DNA of 64,000 bases from Burkholderia metallica (GCF_902832845.1 NZ_CADFDB010000020.1:1-64000), one strand, 5' to 3'. Counted from the stretch's first letter, positions 47,041 through 56,348 are shown. Numbers and translations: made by a program. The notes: generated by a model from the letters alone, not told the origin.

Positions 47041-47573
47041 CCCCGGTATTCGACGGATTCCTCAACATGACGACACCCGCTTCATTCGATTCCCTCCCCG
47101 ATTCCGCGCGACGCGTCGCGCTGCTGCTGCGCGAGCGCGGCCATGCGAAAGACATCGTGATGCTCGCGGAAACCGGCAAGACGTCGGCCGAGGCCGCGGC
47201 CGGGCTCGGCTGCTCGGTCGCGCAGATCGCGAAATCGATCCTGTTTCGCCGCCAGTCGGACGGCGCGCCCGTGCTCGTGGTCGCGAGCGGCGTCAATCGC
47301 GTCGACGAGAAGAAGGTCGCCGCGCAAGTGGGCGCGGTCGGCCGCGCGGATGCGAAGTTCGTGCGCGACAACACCGGCTACGCGATCGGCGGCGTCTGCC
47401 CGATCGGCCATCTCGTCGAACCGGTCACGCTGATCGACGCCGACCTGCTCGCGCTCGACAGCCTGTGGGCGGCCGCCGGTCATCCGCACGCGGTGTTCAA
47501 CCTGTCGCCGAACGAACTCGTGTCGCTCACGGGCGCGCCGGTCGCGGACGTCGCGCTGCGGGAGCCCGCATGA
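47037..47573 (+). CDS. YbaK/EbsC-type aminoacyl-tRNA deacylase
   Basis: A 178-residue protein of the YbaK/prolyl-tRNA-editing fold, probably clearing mischarged tRNA in trans. Motifs are SVAQIAKSILFR with the conserved Lys, VLVVASGVNRVD, TGYAIGGVCPIGH and AGHPHAVFNLSP. The ATG at 47037 overlaps the mvaB stop (ATGA); a second Met at 47067 (MTTPASFDSL) is an alternative start. The stop overlaps the DUF1289 start. Confidence 0.92.
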   Translation: MTPVFDGFLNMTTPASFDSLPDSARRVALLLRERGHAKDIVMLAETGKTSAEAAAGLGCSVAQIAKSILFRRQSDGAPVLVVASGVNRVDEKKVAAQVGAVGRADAKFVRDNTGYAIGGVCPIGHLVEPVTLIDADLLALDSLWAAAGHPHAVFNLSPNELVSLTGAPVADVALREPA

Positions 47574-47776
47574 GCGACGTGCCGGTGCACGCCGGCACGG
47601 TCGGCTCGCCGTGCACCGACGTCTGCCGGATCGATCCGCGCACCGACTGGTGCGCGGGTTGCCTGCGCACGCGCGACGAGATCAAGGGGTGGCGCGCATC
47701 GGACGACGACGCGAGGCGCGCGTTGCTCGCGCAGCTCGATGCGCGGCGGCGCCTGCTCGCGCGGAGCGGCGCATAA
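47570..47776 (+). CDS. DUF1289 domain-containing protein
   Basis: A 68-residue protein with the four-cysteine pattern of DUF1289 (SPCTDVCRIDPRTDWCAGC) and the conserved EIKGW segment. It probably binds a metal; function unknown. ATG overlaps the YbaK stop codon, closing a three-gene coupled run. Confidence 0.92.
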   Translation: MSDVPVHAGTVGSPCTDVCRIDPRTDWCAGCLRTRDEIKGWRASDDDARRALLAQLDARRRLLARSGA

Positions 47777-47808
47777 AAAAAAGCCGTTCAGCCTGGCGGG
47801 CGAACGGC
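47775..47808 (-). terminator. Rho-independent terminator
   Basis: Stem GCCGTTC/GAACGGC (47783-47789, 47802-47808) with a run of T on the reverse strand. It is oriented to end transcription from the DMT transporter gene, and the hairpin also follows the DUF1289 stop. Confidence 0.75.
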
Positions 47809-48051
47809 ATGAGATCGGAATCCTGTGAACGTGATCAACGTCACAGCCCGCATCATACGAGCGACGCGACGGCATCGCATCGGGTGTTTCCCTACAACTT
47901 CTTACAGCATCTTTCACGCGTGCGGGCGCGCGGCTTTTCGCTCGCGCGATCCGTGCCGTCCATGCGTAGTATGCGTTCCCGACATGCGGATTCGACGTAC
48001 CGCGGCTACGCGCCGCGACGCCCCGCGGCAGCGCCGAATCGCACGATCGTT

Positions 48052-48954
48052 TCAGTTGCCGACCGCCGCGCGACGCGCGGGCACGATGCGCCAGCCGAGA
48101 TTCACGCCGGCCGCCGCGAGCAGGATCAGCAGCGCGCCGACCACCTGCGTCCATGCGAGCGTCTGGCCGAACGCGACGCGATCGACGACGATCGCGACGA
48201 CCGGATAGACGAACGACAGCGCGCCGGTCATCGCGGTCGGCAGCTTCTGGATCGCGCCGTACAGCAGCACGTACATCAGGCCCGTGTTGACGACACCGAG
48301 CACGACGAGGTCGAGCCATTGCGCGGCGGTCGCCGGCAACGTGCCGAAGTGCGCGAACGGCGCGAGCAGCAGCACGCCGAGGCCGGCCTGCAGCAGCGCG
48401 AGCAGATGCGGCGGCGTGCCCTTCAGGTGCTTCGTGACGATCGACGAAATCGCATACAGGAACGCCGCACCGAGCGACAGCGCGACGCCCTCCAGATATT
48501 CGCCCGGCACCGCGAGCACGGCCGGCTCGACGCGCACCACGGAGACGAGCCCGACGAATGCGAGCGCGAGCCACGCGATCGTCGACGCGGAGATCCGCTC
48601 CCGGAACACAATCGCGCCGAGCGCGACGAGCATGAACGGCTGCGTGTTGTAGACGGCGGTCGCCATCGAGATCGACGCGCGCGAATACGCGGCGAACAGC
48701 AGCAGCCAGTTCGCGACGATCGCGACGCTGCCGAGCGTCGCCAGCGCGAGCATCCGCGGCGAGAACAGCGCACGGCGCAGGAAGCCGAACGCCGCGCATA
48801 CGATCGCGAGCGTCGCGGCGCCGAACAGGCAGCGGAAGAACACGACGTTCGTCAGCGGCTGCTGCGACGACATCACGAGCCAGCCGATCGTGCCGGACAT
48901 CATCATCGCGACGACCATCTCGGCGGCGCCGCGGCGGATTTCATTCGAAGCCAT
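48052..48954 (-). CDS. DMT superfamily transporter (EamA)
   Basis: A 300-residue inner-membrane protein with about ten hydrophobic segments and two EamA repeats. The pattern PLTNVVFFRCLFGAATL in the first and GVVNTGLMYVLLYGAIQKLP in the second is typical of drug/metabolite exporters. Divergent from an Lrp/AsnC regulator, which is a common arrangement for amino acid or metabolite exporters; the substrate is inferred only from that. The region 47809-48051 behind it holds no gene. Confidence 0.9.
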   Translation of the reverse strand: MASNEIRRGAAEMVVAMMMSGTIGWLVMSSQQPLTNVVFFRCLFGAATLAIVCAAFGFLRRALFSPRMLALATLGSVAIVANWLLLFAAYSRASISMATAVYNTQPFMLVALGAIVFRERISASTIAWLALAFVGLVSVVRVEPAVLAVPGEYLEGVALSLGAAFLYAISSIVTKHLKGTPPHLLALLQAGLGVLLLAPFAHFGTLPATAAQWLDLVVLGVVNTGLMYVLLYGAIQKLPTAMTGALSFVYPVVAIVVDRVAFGQTLAWTQVVGALLILLAAAGVNLGWRIVPARRAAVGN

Positions 48955-48988
48955 CGTGACCTCTGTTCAGAAGAGTGGATGACTTCGA

Positions 48989-48996
48989 TTCTAGAA
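48989..48996. promoter_or_regulatory. Possible Lrp-type half operator
   Basis: The palindrome TTCTAGAA lies in the 112-bp divergent promoter region between the exporter gene and the Lrp gene. It is a plausible core site but short enough to occur by chance. Confidence 0.25.
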
Positions 48997-49066
48997 ACTT
49001 GCTTTCGCGACAGCCACGGCTAAACTGAAGTAAATCGACCGATTCACCTTCGAAAGAAAAGCGATC

Positions 49067-49558
49067 ATGCCGAAACGCCTTTCCCCGCCCGCCGTCGCGT
49101 CGCTCGACGCCACCGACCGCGCGATCCTCGCGGCGCTGGCCGACGACGCGCGCATCGCCACCAGCGAACTGGCCCGCCAGATCGGACTGTCGGCGCCCGC
49201 GACCGCCGACCGCGTGCGGCGGCTCGAGGCGCAAGGCGTGATCGCCGCGTTCACCGTCGAACTCGACCCGCGCGCGCTCGGCTACACGCTGCAGGCGATC
49301 GTCCGCGTGAAGCCGCTGCCGGGCCAGCTGCATCTCGTCGAGGAGATGCTGCGGCGGATGCCGGAATTCGTGGAGGTCGACAAGGTCACCGGCGACGACT
49401 GCTTCATCTGCCGGCTGTACCTGCGCACGATCGAGCACCTCGACGGCATCCTGTCGAAAGTGACGGAGCGCGCCGAGACGAGCACCGCGATCGTGAAATC
49501 GACGCCGGTGCCGCGCCGGCTGCCGCCGCTCGTCGAGGACGACGGCGCGCACCGCTGA
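49067..49558 (+). CDS. Lrp/AsnC family transcriptional regulator
   Basis: A 163-residue regulator with an N-terminal HTH (DATDRAILAALADDARIATSELARQIGLS, about 14-42) and C-terminal RAM ligand domain (LGYTLQAIVRVKPLPGQLHL, KVTGDDCFICRLYL). The GDDCF loop is the usual effector-sensing turn. It probably senses an amino acid and controls the divergent DMT exporter. Confidence 0.93.
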   Translation: MPKRLSPPAVASLDATDRAILAALADDARIATSELARQIGLSAPATADRVRRLEAQGVIAAFTVELDPRALGYTLQAIVRVKPLPGQLHLVEEMLRRMPEFVEVDKVTGDDCFICRLYLRTIEHLDGILSKVTERAETSTAIVKSTPVPRRLPPLVEDDGAHR

Positions 49559-49591
49559 GCGGCGGGCCGCGCACGCCGGCCAACCGCACGC

Positions 49592-50488
49592 TCAGGCGGC
49601 CGCGTCGCGCGCGTCGAAGAACGCGAGCAGTTCGTCGATCAGCGCGGCGGGCGCCTCTTCCGGAATGTAGTGCCCGCAGTCGAGCGCGCGGCCGCTGACG
49701 TCGCGCGCGACGCGGCGCCATTCGTCGAGCGGATCGAAGCAGCGGCCGACGATCCCGTTCGCGCCCCACAGCACGCGCAGCGGGCACGCGACCTTGTTGC
49801 CGCGCTCGAGATCCGCACGGTCGTGTTCGAGGTCGATCGTCGCCGATGCGCGGTAGTCCTCGCACATCGCATGCACGGCGCCCGGCTGCGCGAGCGCGGC
49901 GCGGTACGCGGCGAGCGCCTCGGGCGCGAACGGCGCGAGGCCGGCGGACCGGTTGCCCATCACGCGCTCGATGTACGCGTCGGTGTGCGCGCCGATCAGC
50001 GTCTCGGGCAGCGGCTCCGGCTGGATCAGGAAGAACCAGTGGAAGTACGCGGTCGCGAATGCGCGATCGGTTTTCTCGTACATCGCGAGCGTCGGCGCGA
50101 TATCGAGCAGCATCATCCGCTCGACGGCGTCCGCGTGATCGAGCGCGAGCCGATGCGCGACCCGCGCACCGCGATCGTGTGCGCATACGTGGAAGTGCTT
50201 GAAGCCGAAATGCCGCATCACCGCGACCTGGTCCGCCGCCATCGCCCGTTTCGAATACGGCGCATGCTGCGCGTCGCTCGGCGGTTTGCCCGACGCGCCG
50301 TAACCGCGCAGGTCGGTGGCGATCACCGTGAAATGATTCGCCAGCGTCGCCGCGACGCGATGCCAGATCATGTGGGTTTGCGGATGCCCGTGCAGCAACA
50401 GCAGCGGCGGGCCCGCGCCTCCTTTGACACCGAAGATGTCGGTGTCCTGCACCCTCACGCGAAACGGTGCAAACGCCTCAAACGACAT
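49592..50488 (-). CDS. Alpha/beta hydrolase, haloacetate dehalogenase-like
   Basis: A 298-residue protein with features of fluoroacetate/haloacetate dehalogenases: HGHPQTH oxyanion region, nucleophile Asp105 within CAHDRGAR together with Arg106 and Arg109 that bind the carboxylate, the halide-pocket Trp in FHWFFLIQ, and catalytic His in DCGHYIPEEAP. Epoxide hydrolases share the Asp nucleophile but normally have two lid Tyr. Dehalogenase activity is likely but not certain. Confidence 0.85.
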   Translation of the reverse strand: MSFEAFAPFRVRVQDTDIFGVKGGAGPPLLLLHGHPQTHMIWHRVAATLANHFTVIATDLRGYGASGKPPSDAQHAPYSKRAMAADQVAVMRHFGFKHFHVCAHDRGARVAHRLALDHADAVERMMLLDIAPTLAMYEKTDRAFATAYFHWFFLIQPEPLPETLIGAHTDAYIERVMGNRSAGLAPFAPEALAAYRAALAQPGAVHAMCEDYRASATIDLEHDRADLERGNKVACPLRVLWGANGIVGRCFDPLDEWRRVARDVSGRALDCGHYIPEEAPAALIDELLAFFDARDAAA

Positions 50489-50640
50489 GGTTTGTTTCTC
50501 GTTGGTTTGTTATGGCGGCTATTTTAGGAGCGCGCGCGCATCTTCACAGCGCGGTAAGCACCGGAAACCATAGAAAGAGAACACTCACTCGATTGCATGC
50601 ACGCCGCACATTTTGTTAAGCTCGCGTAGAATCGCACGAT

Positions 50641-50664
50641 CGTTCGTATTAATATGAACGAACG
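50641..50664. promoter_or_regulatory. Palindromic operator upstream of the nitronate monooxygenase gene
   Basis: Perfect 7-bp arms CGTTCGT/ACGAACG around a 10-bp AT-rich spacer, about 90 bp before the start codon; the left arm overlaps a second palindrome CGATCG. The shape fits a TetR-family operator. No TetR gene is adjacent. Confidence 0.6.
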
Positions 50665-50750
50665 CGTTCGCAGCTACACTCAAATTACCGTTCGACCGCA
50701 ACGCAGGGTATCGGCGTCAGGGCGCCGCCCCTCGAGACTGGAGACATCAC

Positions 50751-51710
50751 ATGGCCTTGCCCGCTGTCCTGCAGAACCTGACGCTGCCCGTCATCGCGTC
50801 GCCGATGTTCATCGTCAGCTACCCCGAACTCGTGCTCGCGCAATGCAAGGCGGGCATCGTCGGTTCGTTCCCCGCACTCAACGCCCGCCCGGCCGAACTG
50901 CTCGACGAGTGGCTCACGCAGATCCAGGCCGAGCTTGCCGACCACAAGGCGAAGCACCCGGACGCGGTGATCGGCCCGATCGCGGTCAACCAGATCGTCC
51001 ATCAGTCGAATGCGCGGCTCGAGCACGACGTGCGCGTGTGCGTCGAGCACAAGGTGCCGATCTTCATCACGAGCCTGCGCGCACCGGCGCGCGAGATCGT
51101 CGACGCGGTGCACAGCTACGGCGGCATCGTGCTGCACGACGTGATCAACCTGCGCCATGCGCAGAAGGCGCTCGAAGCCGGCGTCGACGGGCTGATCCTC
51201 GTCGCGGCCGGCGCCGGCGGCCACGCGGGCACGACGTCGCCGTTCGCGCTCGTCGGCGAAGTGCGCAAGGTGTTCGACGGCCCGATCGTGCTGTCCGGCT
51301 CGATCGCGAACGGCGGCTCGATCCTCGCCGCGCAGGCGATGGGCGCCGACTTCGCATACATGGGCACGCGCTTCATCGCGACGCAGGAAGCGCACGCGAT
51401 CGACGACTACAAGCACGCGATCGTGAACGCGAAATCGTCGGACATCATCTACACGAACCTCTTCACCGGCGTGCACGGCAACTACATCCGCGAGAGCATC
51501 GAGAAGGCCGGCCTCGATCCGGACGCGCTGCCGGAATCCGACAAGACCAAGATGAATTTCGGCAGCGACAAGACGAAGGCGTGGAAGGACATCTGGGGTG
51601 CCGGCCAGGGTGTCGGCCTGATGGACGACCTGCCGAGCGTCAGCGCGCTGGTCGAGCGCCTGAAGCGCGAGTACGACGACGCGAAGGCGCGACTCGGCAT
51701 TCCGCGCTGA
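50751..51710 (+). CDS. Nitronate monooxygenase
   Basis: A 319-residue flavin-dependent TIM-barrel enzyme of the NMO (2-nitropropane dioxygenase) family. It shows the FMN-binding start LTLPVIASPMFIVSYPELV, the glycine-rich phosphate site LVAAGAGGHAGTTSPFAL, LSGSIANGGS and ADFAYMGTRFIATQEA. Oxidises alkyl nitronates such as propionate-3-nitronate. TGGAGAC precedes the ATG. A monocistronic unit ending in a strong terminator. Confidence 0.95.
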   Translation: MALPAVLQNLTLPVIASPMFIVSYPELVLAQCKAGIVGSFPALNARPAELLDEWLTQIQAELADHKAKHPDAVIGPIAVNQIVHQSNARLEHDVRVCVEHKVPIFITSLRAPAREIVDAVHSYGGIVLHDVINLRHAQKALEAGVDGLILVAAGAGGHAGTTSPFALVGEVRKVFDGPIVLSGSIANGGSILAAQAMGADFAYMGTRFIATQEAHAIDDYKHAIVNAKSSDIIYTNLFTGVHGNYIRESIEKAGLDPDALPESDKTKMNFGSDKTKAWKDIWGAGQGVGLMDDLPSVSALVERLKREYDDAKARLGIPR

Positions 51711-51760
51711 CGGCGGCGGCGGCCATCGCGGCCGCCGGCACCGCGCATGCCGTCGGACAT

Positions 51761-51795
51761 AAAAAAACGCGAACCGCAGCGGTTCGCGTTTTTTT
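51761..51795. terminator. Bidirectional Rho-independent terminator
   Basis: 17-bp perfect inverted repeat (arms 51761-51777 and 51779-51795, core CGCGAACCGC) flanked by A and T runs, between convergent nitronate monooxygenase and LysR genes. Confidence 0.95.
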
Positions 51796-51825
51796 CATCG
51801 TCCCGCCGCGGCGGGAACGGCACGC

Positions 51826-52788
51826 TCACACCGCGCGCTTCATCCGCGTGATCGGCAGCACGCGCAGGCGCGATTCGATCGACGGGCACAGCGACTGCCC
51901 TTCGAAACGCGCGGCCAGGAAGTCGACGAACGAACGCACCTTCGCGGACACGTGACGACGGCTCGCATAGACCGCATAGATCGGCGCCTCGTGCGGCGGC
52001 ACCGCATCGAGCAGCACCGGCACGAGCCGGCCGGACTCGATGTCGTCGCCGACCACCTCGGTGCCGAGCAGCGCGATACCCGCGCCCGCGAGCACGGCTG
52101 CACGCAGCCCCTCGAGGTGATTCACGATCAGGTTGCCGTTCAGGTTCACGCGCGACGCGGCGGCCGCGTCGATCACCAGCGCGTCGAGCATCGTCGAATT
52201 CGAGTCGCGCCGCAGGTAGTTGTGATGCGCGAGATCGGCGATCGTCGCGGGCGTGCCGTGCTTTTCGAGATACTCGGGCGACGCGACCAGCAGGATGTGC
52301 GCGGTCGCGATCTGCCGCGCGACCAGCGACGACGATTTCAATCCGTTCGGCGCCGCGCGCACCGCGACGTCGTAGCCCTCCTCGATCAGGTCGACCACGC
52401 GATCGGACAACGTCATGTCGACGATCACGTCCGGGAACCGACCCGCATAGTCGGTGACGGCCTGCATCACGTGGCGCAATCCGAACGCGGACAGCGACGT
52501 CACGCGCAGCCTGCCTTGCGGCACCACGCTCGCGGCGCCGACGGCCTGCCCGGCTTCGTCGAGTTCCGACAGCGCCTGCACGAGGCGCTCATAGTATTCG
52601 CGTCCGGCCTCGGTAGGGGCGACGCGTCGTGTCGTGCGATGCAGCAGCCGCGCACCGAGCTGCTGCTCGAGATGCATCACGTGCTTGCTCGCCATCGCAG
52701 CCGACATCTGCATGCGTTCGGCCGCGCCGACGAAGCTGCCCACTTCGACGACGTAGCGAAACACATTCATGCTGACGAGGGTATCCAT
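51826..52788 (-). CDS. LysR-family transcriptional regulator
   Basis: A 320-residue regulator starting MDTLVSMNVFRYVVEVGSFV with HTH (SFVGAAERMQMSAAMASKHV) and a ligand domain with GRLRVTSLSAFG and RFPDVIVDMTLSDR, typical of the CrgA-like LysR subgroup that controls porins, efflux or aldehyde metabolism. It lies downstream of the porin gene on the same strand, separated by a terminator. A start at 52821 is possible but less typical. Confidence 0.93.
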   Translation of the reverse strand: MDTLVSMNVFRYVVEVGSFVGAAERMQMSAAMASKHVMHLEQQLGARLLHRTTRRVAPTEAGREYYERLVQALSELDEAGQAVGAASVVPQGRLRVTSLSAFGLRHVMQAVTDYAGRFPDVIVDMTLSDRVVDLIEEGYDVAVRAAPNGLKSSSLVARQIATAHILLVASPEYLEKHGTPATIADLAHHNYLRRDSNSTMLDALVIDAAAASRVNLNGNLIVNHLEGLRAAVLAGAGIALLGTEVVGDDIESGRLVPVLLDAVPPHEAPIYAVYASRRHVSAKVRSFVDFLAARFEGQSLCPSIESRLRVLPITRMKRAV

Positions 52789-52872
52789 CGAACTAGCTCG
52801 TAATGACGGGGAATGGTCCAATTACGAGATAGGGTAGCAAAGGCGAGGAAACAGAAAGGTCAAGAAAGGCAA

Positions 52873-52899
52873 AACGGCGCCGCGGGTGGCGGCGCCGTT
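52873..52899 (-). terminator. Terminator of the porin gene
   Basis: 11-bp perfect stem AACGGCGCCGC/GCGGCGCCGTT (52873-52883, 52889-52899) followed on the reverse strand by TTTTGCCTTT. Confidence 0.85.
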
Positions 52900-52967
52900 G
52901 TGGCGGGAAATCATGCAGCCCGGCCGCGCTTTTCGCGCGCGGCCGGCGCGGCGCTCGCGCGTGCGCG

Positions 52968-54044
52968 TCAGAACTTCGCGCGGATACCGGCGCCGAACGT
53001 GTTGCCGGTCGACAGGCCGCTGATGTGATCGTTCATGTACGCAGCGTAGACGTCCGTGCGCTTGGACAGCGGATAGTCGTAGCCGACGGCCCACGTCTGG
53101 CGCGTCTGGTCGAGGCCACCCGCATCGCGCGAGTACGCGTACGACGCCATCGCGTTGCCGACGCCGAGCGGCACCGACACGCCGCCTTGCGCGGTGTTCA
53201 CGTGCCAGCTGCCCGCGACCTGGTCGTTCTTCGTGTACATGTACTGGCCGAACAGCTTCACGTACTTCAGATCGTAGGTCGCGCCGACTTGCGCGATGCC
53301 CTGGCTCTTCATGCCGGCCACCAGCGCGCTCAGGTCACGCGGGCCGTTGTTGAAGTTCACGTACTGGTAGACCGCGGTCGCCGCGAACGGGCCGTTCGCG
53401 TAGTTGAACTGCGCGCTCCACTTCTTCGAGCCGTTGTCGCCGGCCTGGTTGCCGAGTGCGTACATCGCGCCGAAATTCAGGCCACCGAACGACGGCGACG
53501 TATACGACAGCGCGTTGTTCCAGCCCGAATCGCCCACCGCACCCTGATCGCTCGGGTAGGTCGGGAACGTGCCGAGGCCGAGGAACACGTGGTACACCAT
53601 CGGCGAGAACGTGTACGAGTCGTAGAACGGGTTGAACAGGATCGTCGACAGGAACAGGTGCGTCGTCAGGCGCCCGGCCGTTACCGTGCCGTACGGCGAA
53701 TCGATGCCGACGTACGCGTTGCGCGCGAAGAACGTGTCGCCCTGGAAGCGGCCGAACTGGCCGTTCTGTGCGCGGAAGAAGCTTTCCAGCGTGAAGATCG
53801 CCTTGTAGCCGTTGCCGAGATCCTCGGCGCCGTGCAGGCCCCAGTACGACGTCGACATCCCGCCGCCGCTCACGTTCCATGCACGGTCGCCGCCCGGGAA
53901 CTTGGTGGCGCCGATCCATTCGTCGACCTGACCGTAGAGCGACACGCTCGATTGTGCATGGACGGGTGCGGCCGCGGCCACGCAGGCGGCCGCGGCGATC
54001 AGCTTGACGGACGTGCGCGACGCACGGCGAGCGAGTGCTTTCAT
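52968..54044 (-). CDS. General porin, Burkholderiales type
   Basis: A 358-residue outer-membrane beta-barrel. Signal peptide (TSVKLIAAAACVAAAAPVHA) followed by the classical QSSVSLYGQVDEWIG start, repeated aromatic beta-strand patterns, and a C-terminal strand ending in phenylalanine (NTFGAGIRAKF) recognised by the Bam machinery. It forms trimeric channels for small hydrophilic solutes. The ATG at 54044 has GGAGATCCC upstream. The region 54045-54389 upstream shows no gene. Confidence 0.95.
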   Translation of the reverse strand: MKALARRASRTSVKLIAAAACVAAAAPVHAQSSVSLYGQVDEWIGATKFPGGDRAWNVSGGGMSTSYWGLHGAEDLGNGYKAIFTLESFFRAQNGQFGRFQGDTFFARNAYVGIDSPYGTVTAGRLTTHLFLSTILFNPFYDSYTFSPMVYHVFLGLGTFPTYPSDQGAVGDSGWNNALSYTSPSFGGLNFGAMYALGNQAGDNGSKKWSAQFNYANGPFAATAVYQYVNFNNGPRDLSALVAGMKSQGIAQVGATYDLKYVKLFGQYMYTKNDQVAGSWHVNTAQGGVSVPLGVGNAMASYAYSRDAGGLDQTRQTWAVGYDYPLSKRTDVYAAYMNDHISGLSTGNTFGAGIRAKF

Positions 54045-54389
54045 GGGATCTCCAGGTTTTGTCGAATAGTCGATAGGTGGCGCGAGCGTTGTTGTTTGGA
54101 GCCGAGTGCTTGCGTCGTATGGGGCGCAGCCATCTTTACGGATCATTCGTCCGGTCAAAATTGCGCACGCTTATTGCGGGTATAGCGGCAGCATTAACTT
54201 CGCGGATTTGATCCATGGCCGGCTGCCCGCCGGCGGCCGCGCGTGCGCGCGGTCGCGCGGCAGGGCGGCGGCGTGGCGCACCCGAACCGGGCGCGAAAGA
54301 TAGCGCAATGCAGCGGGAAAATCAGCGGAAATCTGTGCGCGACTGTGGCGAATTCGCATCAGCCGGCGGAGGGACGCGCGCGGGGGCGG

Positions 54390-54872
54390 TCAGTTTCGGT
54401 AGAACGGGGAGAAAAACGGCGAATGCGCAGGCTCTTCCTGCGAGCGGGGCGGCGGCATCGGACGGCCGCCGCGCTCCTCGTTGTAGCGCGCGACGTCGGC
54501 GCGGATCGAACCGGCGCGCAGCGGCACGTTGCCGCCGCCCGGCGGGCGCGGCATCTGGCGCGCGTCGGCACTGATCGGGCGATACGGGCTTTGCGCGGCG
54601 TAATGGCCGTACGACGGCGTCGGCCGCAGCCCCCAGCGGGAGCCGTAGCCGCTCACGCCGCCGGCACGGGCACCGGCGGGAGGTGCGACGTGGCGCCAGA
54701 TGGGCAGGCCGCCTGCCGGCTGACCGTACGCGCGCATGTCGCCGCCACCGAAGCCGTGGCCGCCGAACCCATGACCGCCGTGGGGCGGCTGCGCGAGCGC
54801 GAGCGGCATCAGCAGCGCGCCGAGCACGCCTGCCACCCATCGTCCGATCTTCCGTTTCACCCGTTCCGTCAT
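54390..54872 (-). CDS. Gly/His/Pro-rich exported protein, hypothetical
   Basis: A 160-residue protein with a signal peptide (GRWVAGVLGALLMPLALA) and a mature part rich in Gly, His and Pro (QPPHGGHGFGGHGFGGGDMR), followed by Tyr- and Arg-containing low-complexity sequence ending FFSPFYRN. The His/Gly repeats may bind metal. It resembles short uncharacterised exported proteins of Burkholderia. No partner genes. Confidence 0.75.
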   Translation of the reverse strand: MTERVKRKIGRWVAGVLGALLMPLALAQPPHGGHGFGGHGFGGGDMRAYGQPAGGLPIWRHVAPPAGARAGGVSGYGSRWGLRPTPSYGHYAAQSPYRPISADARQMPRPPGGGNVPLRAGSIRADVARYNEERGGRPMPPPRSQEEPAHSPFFSPFYRN

Positions 54873-55119
54873 CGTTCAGTGCCTGTCCACGCCCGCCGCC
54901 GGCTCCTTTCGGCCGACCCAAGGCTTTCAGCAGTAATTTATGAGCGGGCCGAAAGCGTGTCGAGCCAAAAAGTGTTATGTCGCCGGCATCGGTGTAACAC
55001 CATGTTACTGCTAGGTTTTTTCACTTCGACGCCCGCCCCGGACGGAACATTCTTCTGCCGATTTGCGCGTACCGGGGCCGATGTCGTGGCCGTTTTTTCA
55101 TGCCACCGATTCATCAATC

Positions 55120-55149
55120 GATTCACACAATGAATTTGTGTAGTGAATC
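55120..55149. promoter_or_regulatory. Nested inverted repeat upstream of the SBF-like transporter gene
   Basis: Inner arms ACACAA/TTGTGT around TGAAT and outer arms GATTC/GAATC with a 3-nt bulge, in an AT-rich gap 70 bp before the transporter start. It could be an operator or an mRNA hairpin. A weaker inverted repeat GTGTTA/TAACAC lies at 54972-55000 in the same gap. Confidence 0.5.
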
Positions 55150-55218
55150 GCCAACCGGGACAATGGCGCCATCCGCGCGCGCGACGCGCGCCTCCGTCGT
55201 TTTCGAATCGAGTTCCCG

Positions 55219-56250
55219 ATGGCCCGTCCCCGTTTTCTTCCCGACAACTTCACGCTCGCGCTCGTCGGCACCGTCGTGCTCGCGAGCTTCCTCCCCTGCC
55301 GCGGCCCGGCCGCCCACGCGTTCAACTGGGCGACCAACATCGCCGTCGGCCTGCTGTTCTTCCTGCACGGCGCGAAGCTGTCGCGCGAAGCCGTCGTCGC
55401 GGGCGCGACCCACTGGCGGCTGCACGCGGTCGTGCTGCTCAGCACGTTCGCGCTGTTCCCGCTGCTCGGCCTCGCGCTGAAACCCGTGCTGCAGCCGCTC
55501 GTCACGCCAACGCTATATGCGGGCGTGCTGTTCCTGTGCACGCTGCCGTCGACGGTGCAGTCGTCGATCGCGTTCACGTCGATCGCGAAGGGCAACGTGC
55601 CGGCCGCCGTGTGCGCGGCCTCCGCGTCGAGCCTGCTCGGAATCTTCGTCACGCCGGCGCTCGTCGGGCTGATGATCACGTCGCAGTCGGCCGCCGCCGC
55701 GTCGCCGTGGAGCACCGTCGGCAGCATCGTGATGCAGTTGCTCGTGCCGTTCATCGCGGGCCAGTTGCTGCGGCCCGTGATCGGCGGCTGGATCGACCGC
55801 AATCGCGGCGTGCTGCGCTTCGTCGACCAGGGCTCGATCCTGCTGGTCGTCTACGTCGCGTTCAGCGAGGCCGTCAACGAGGGCCTGTGGCACCAGATCC
55901 CGCCGCGCGCGCTCGGCGGCCTGCTCGTGGTGAACCTCGTGCTGCTCGCGATCGCGCTGTTGCTGACCGCGTTCGTCAGCAAGCGGCTCGGCTTCAACCG
56001 CGCCGACCAGATCACGATCATCTTCTGCGGATCGAAGAAGAGCCTCGCGGCCGGCGTGCCGATGGCGAAGGTGATCTTCTCGGCGAACGCGGTCGGCGCG
56101 ATCGTGCTGCCGCTGATGCTGTTCCACCAGATCCAGCTGATGGCGTGCGCGGCGCTCGCGCAGCGCTGGGGCGCGCGCGACATGAGCGGCGAACACGACG
56201 AGGGCGACGCGGCACGGGCGTCCGGCGCGTTGAACGCCGGCAAGCGCTGA
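55219..56250 (+). CDS. Bile acid:sodium symporter-like (SBF-like) transporter
   Basis: A 343-residue inner-membrane protein with about ten hydrophobic segments and the discontinuous-helix motifs of the SBF/BASS family: FFLHGAKLS, TLPSTVQSSIAFTSIAKGN (first crossover, polar) and CGSKKSLAAGVPMAKVIF (second crossover). It belongs to the SBF-like branch also known from plant and bacterial pyruvate or organic-anion carriers. Substrate unknown. Confidence 0.92.
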   Translation: MARPRFLPDNFTLALVGTVVLASFLPCRGPAAHAFNWATNIAVGLLFFLHGAKLSREAVVAGATHWRLHAVVLLSTFALFPLLGLALKPVLQPLVTPTLYAGVLFLCTLPSTVQSSIAFTSIAKGNVPAAVCAASASSLLGIFVTPALVGLMITSQSAAAASPWSTVGSIVMQLLVPFIAGQLLRPVIGGWIDRNRGVLRFVDQGSILLVVYVAFSEAVNEGLWHQIPPRALGGLLVVNLVLLAIALLLTAFVSKRLGFNRADQITIIFCGSKKSLAAGVPMAKVIFSANAVGAIVLPLMLFHQIQLMACAALAQRWGARDMSGEHDEGDAARASGALNAGKR

Positions 56251-56348
56251 CGATCGGCGGGCGCCGGGACGGCCGCCGCGGGTGGCGCTGTCCTGGCGGT
56301 CGTGCTGTTCGCCGTTTTGCCTCCTGCCTTTCCGCAGCACCGCCTCCC

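Noticed and set aside
47809-48051. Possible gene in the gap behind the DMT transporter
   Set aside because: No frame with ribosome site or coding bias; the segment follows the terminator and looks non-coding.
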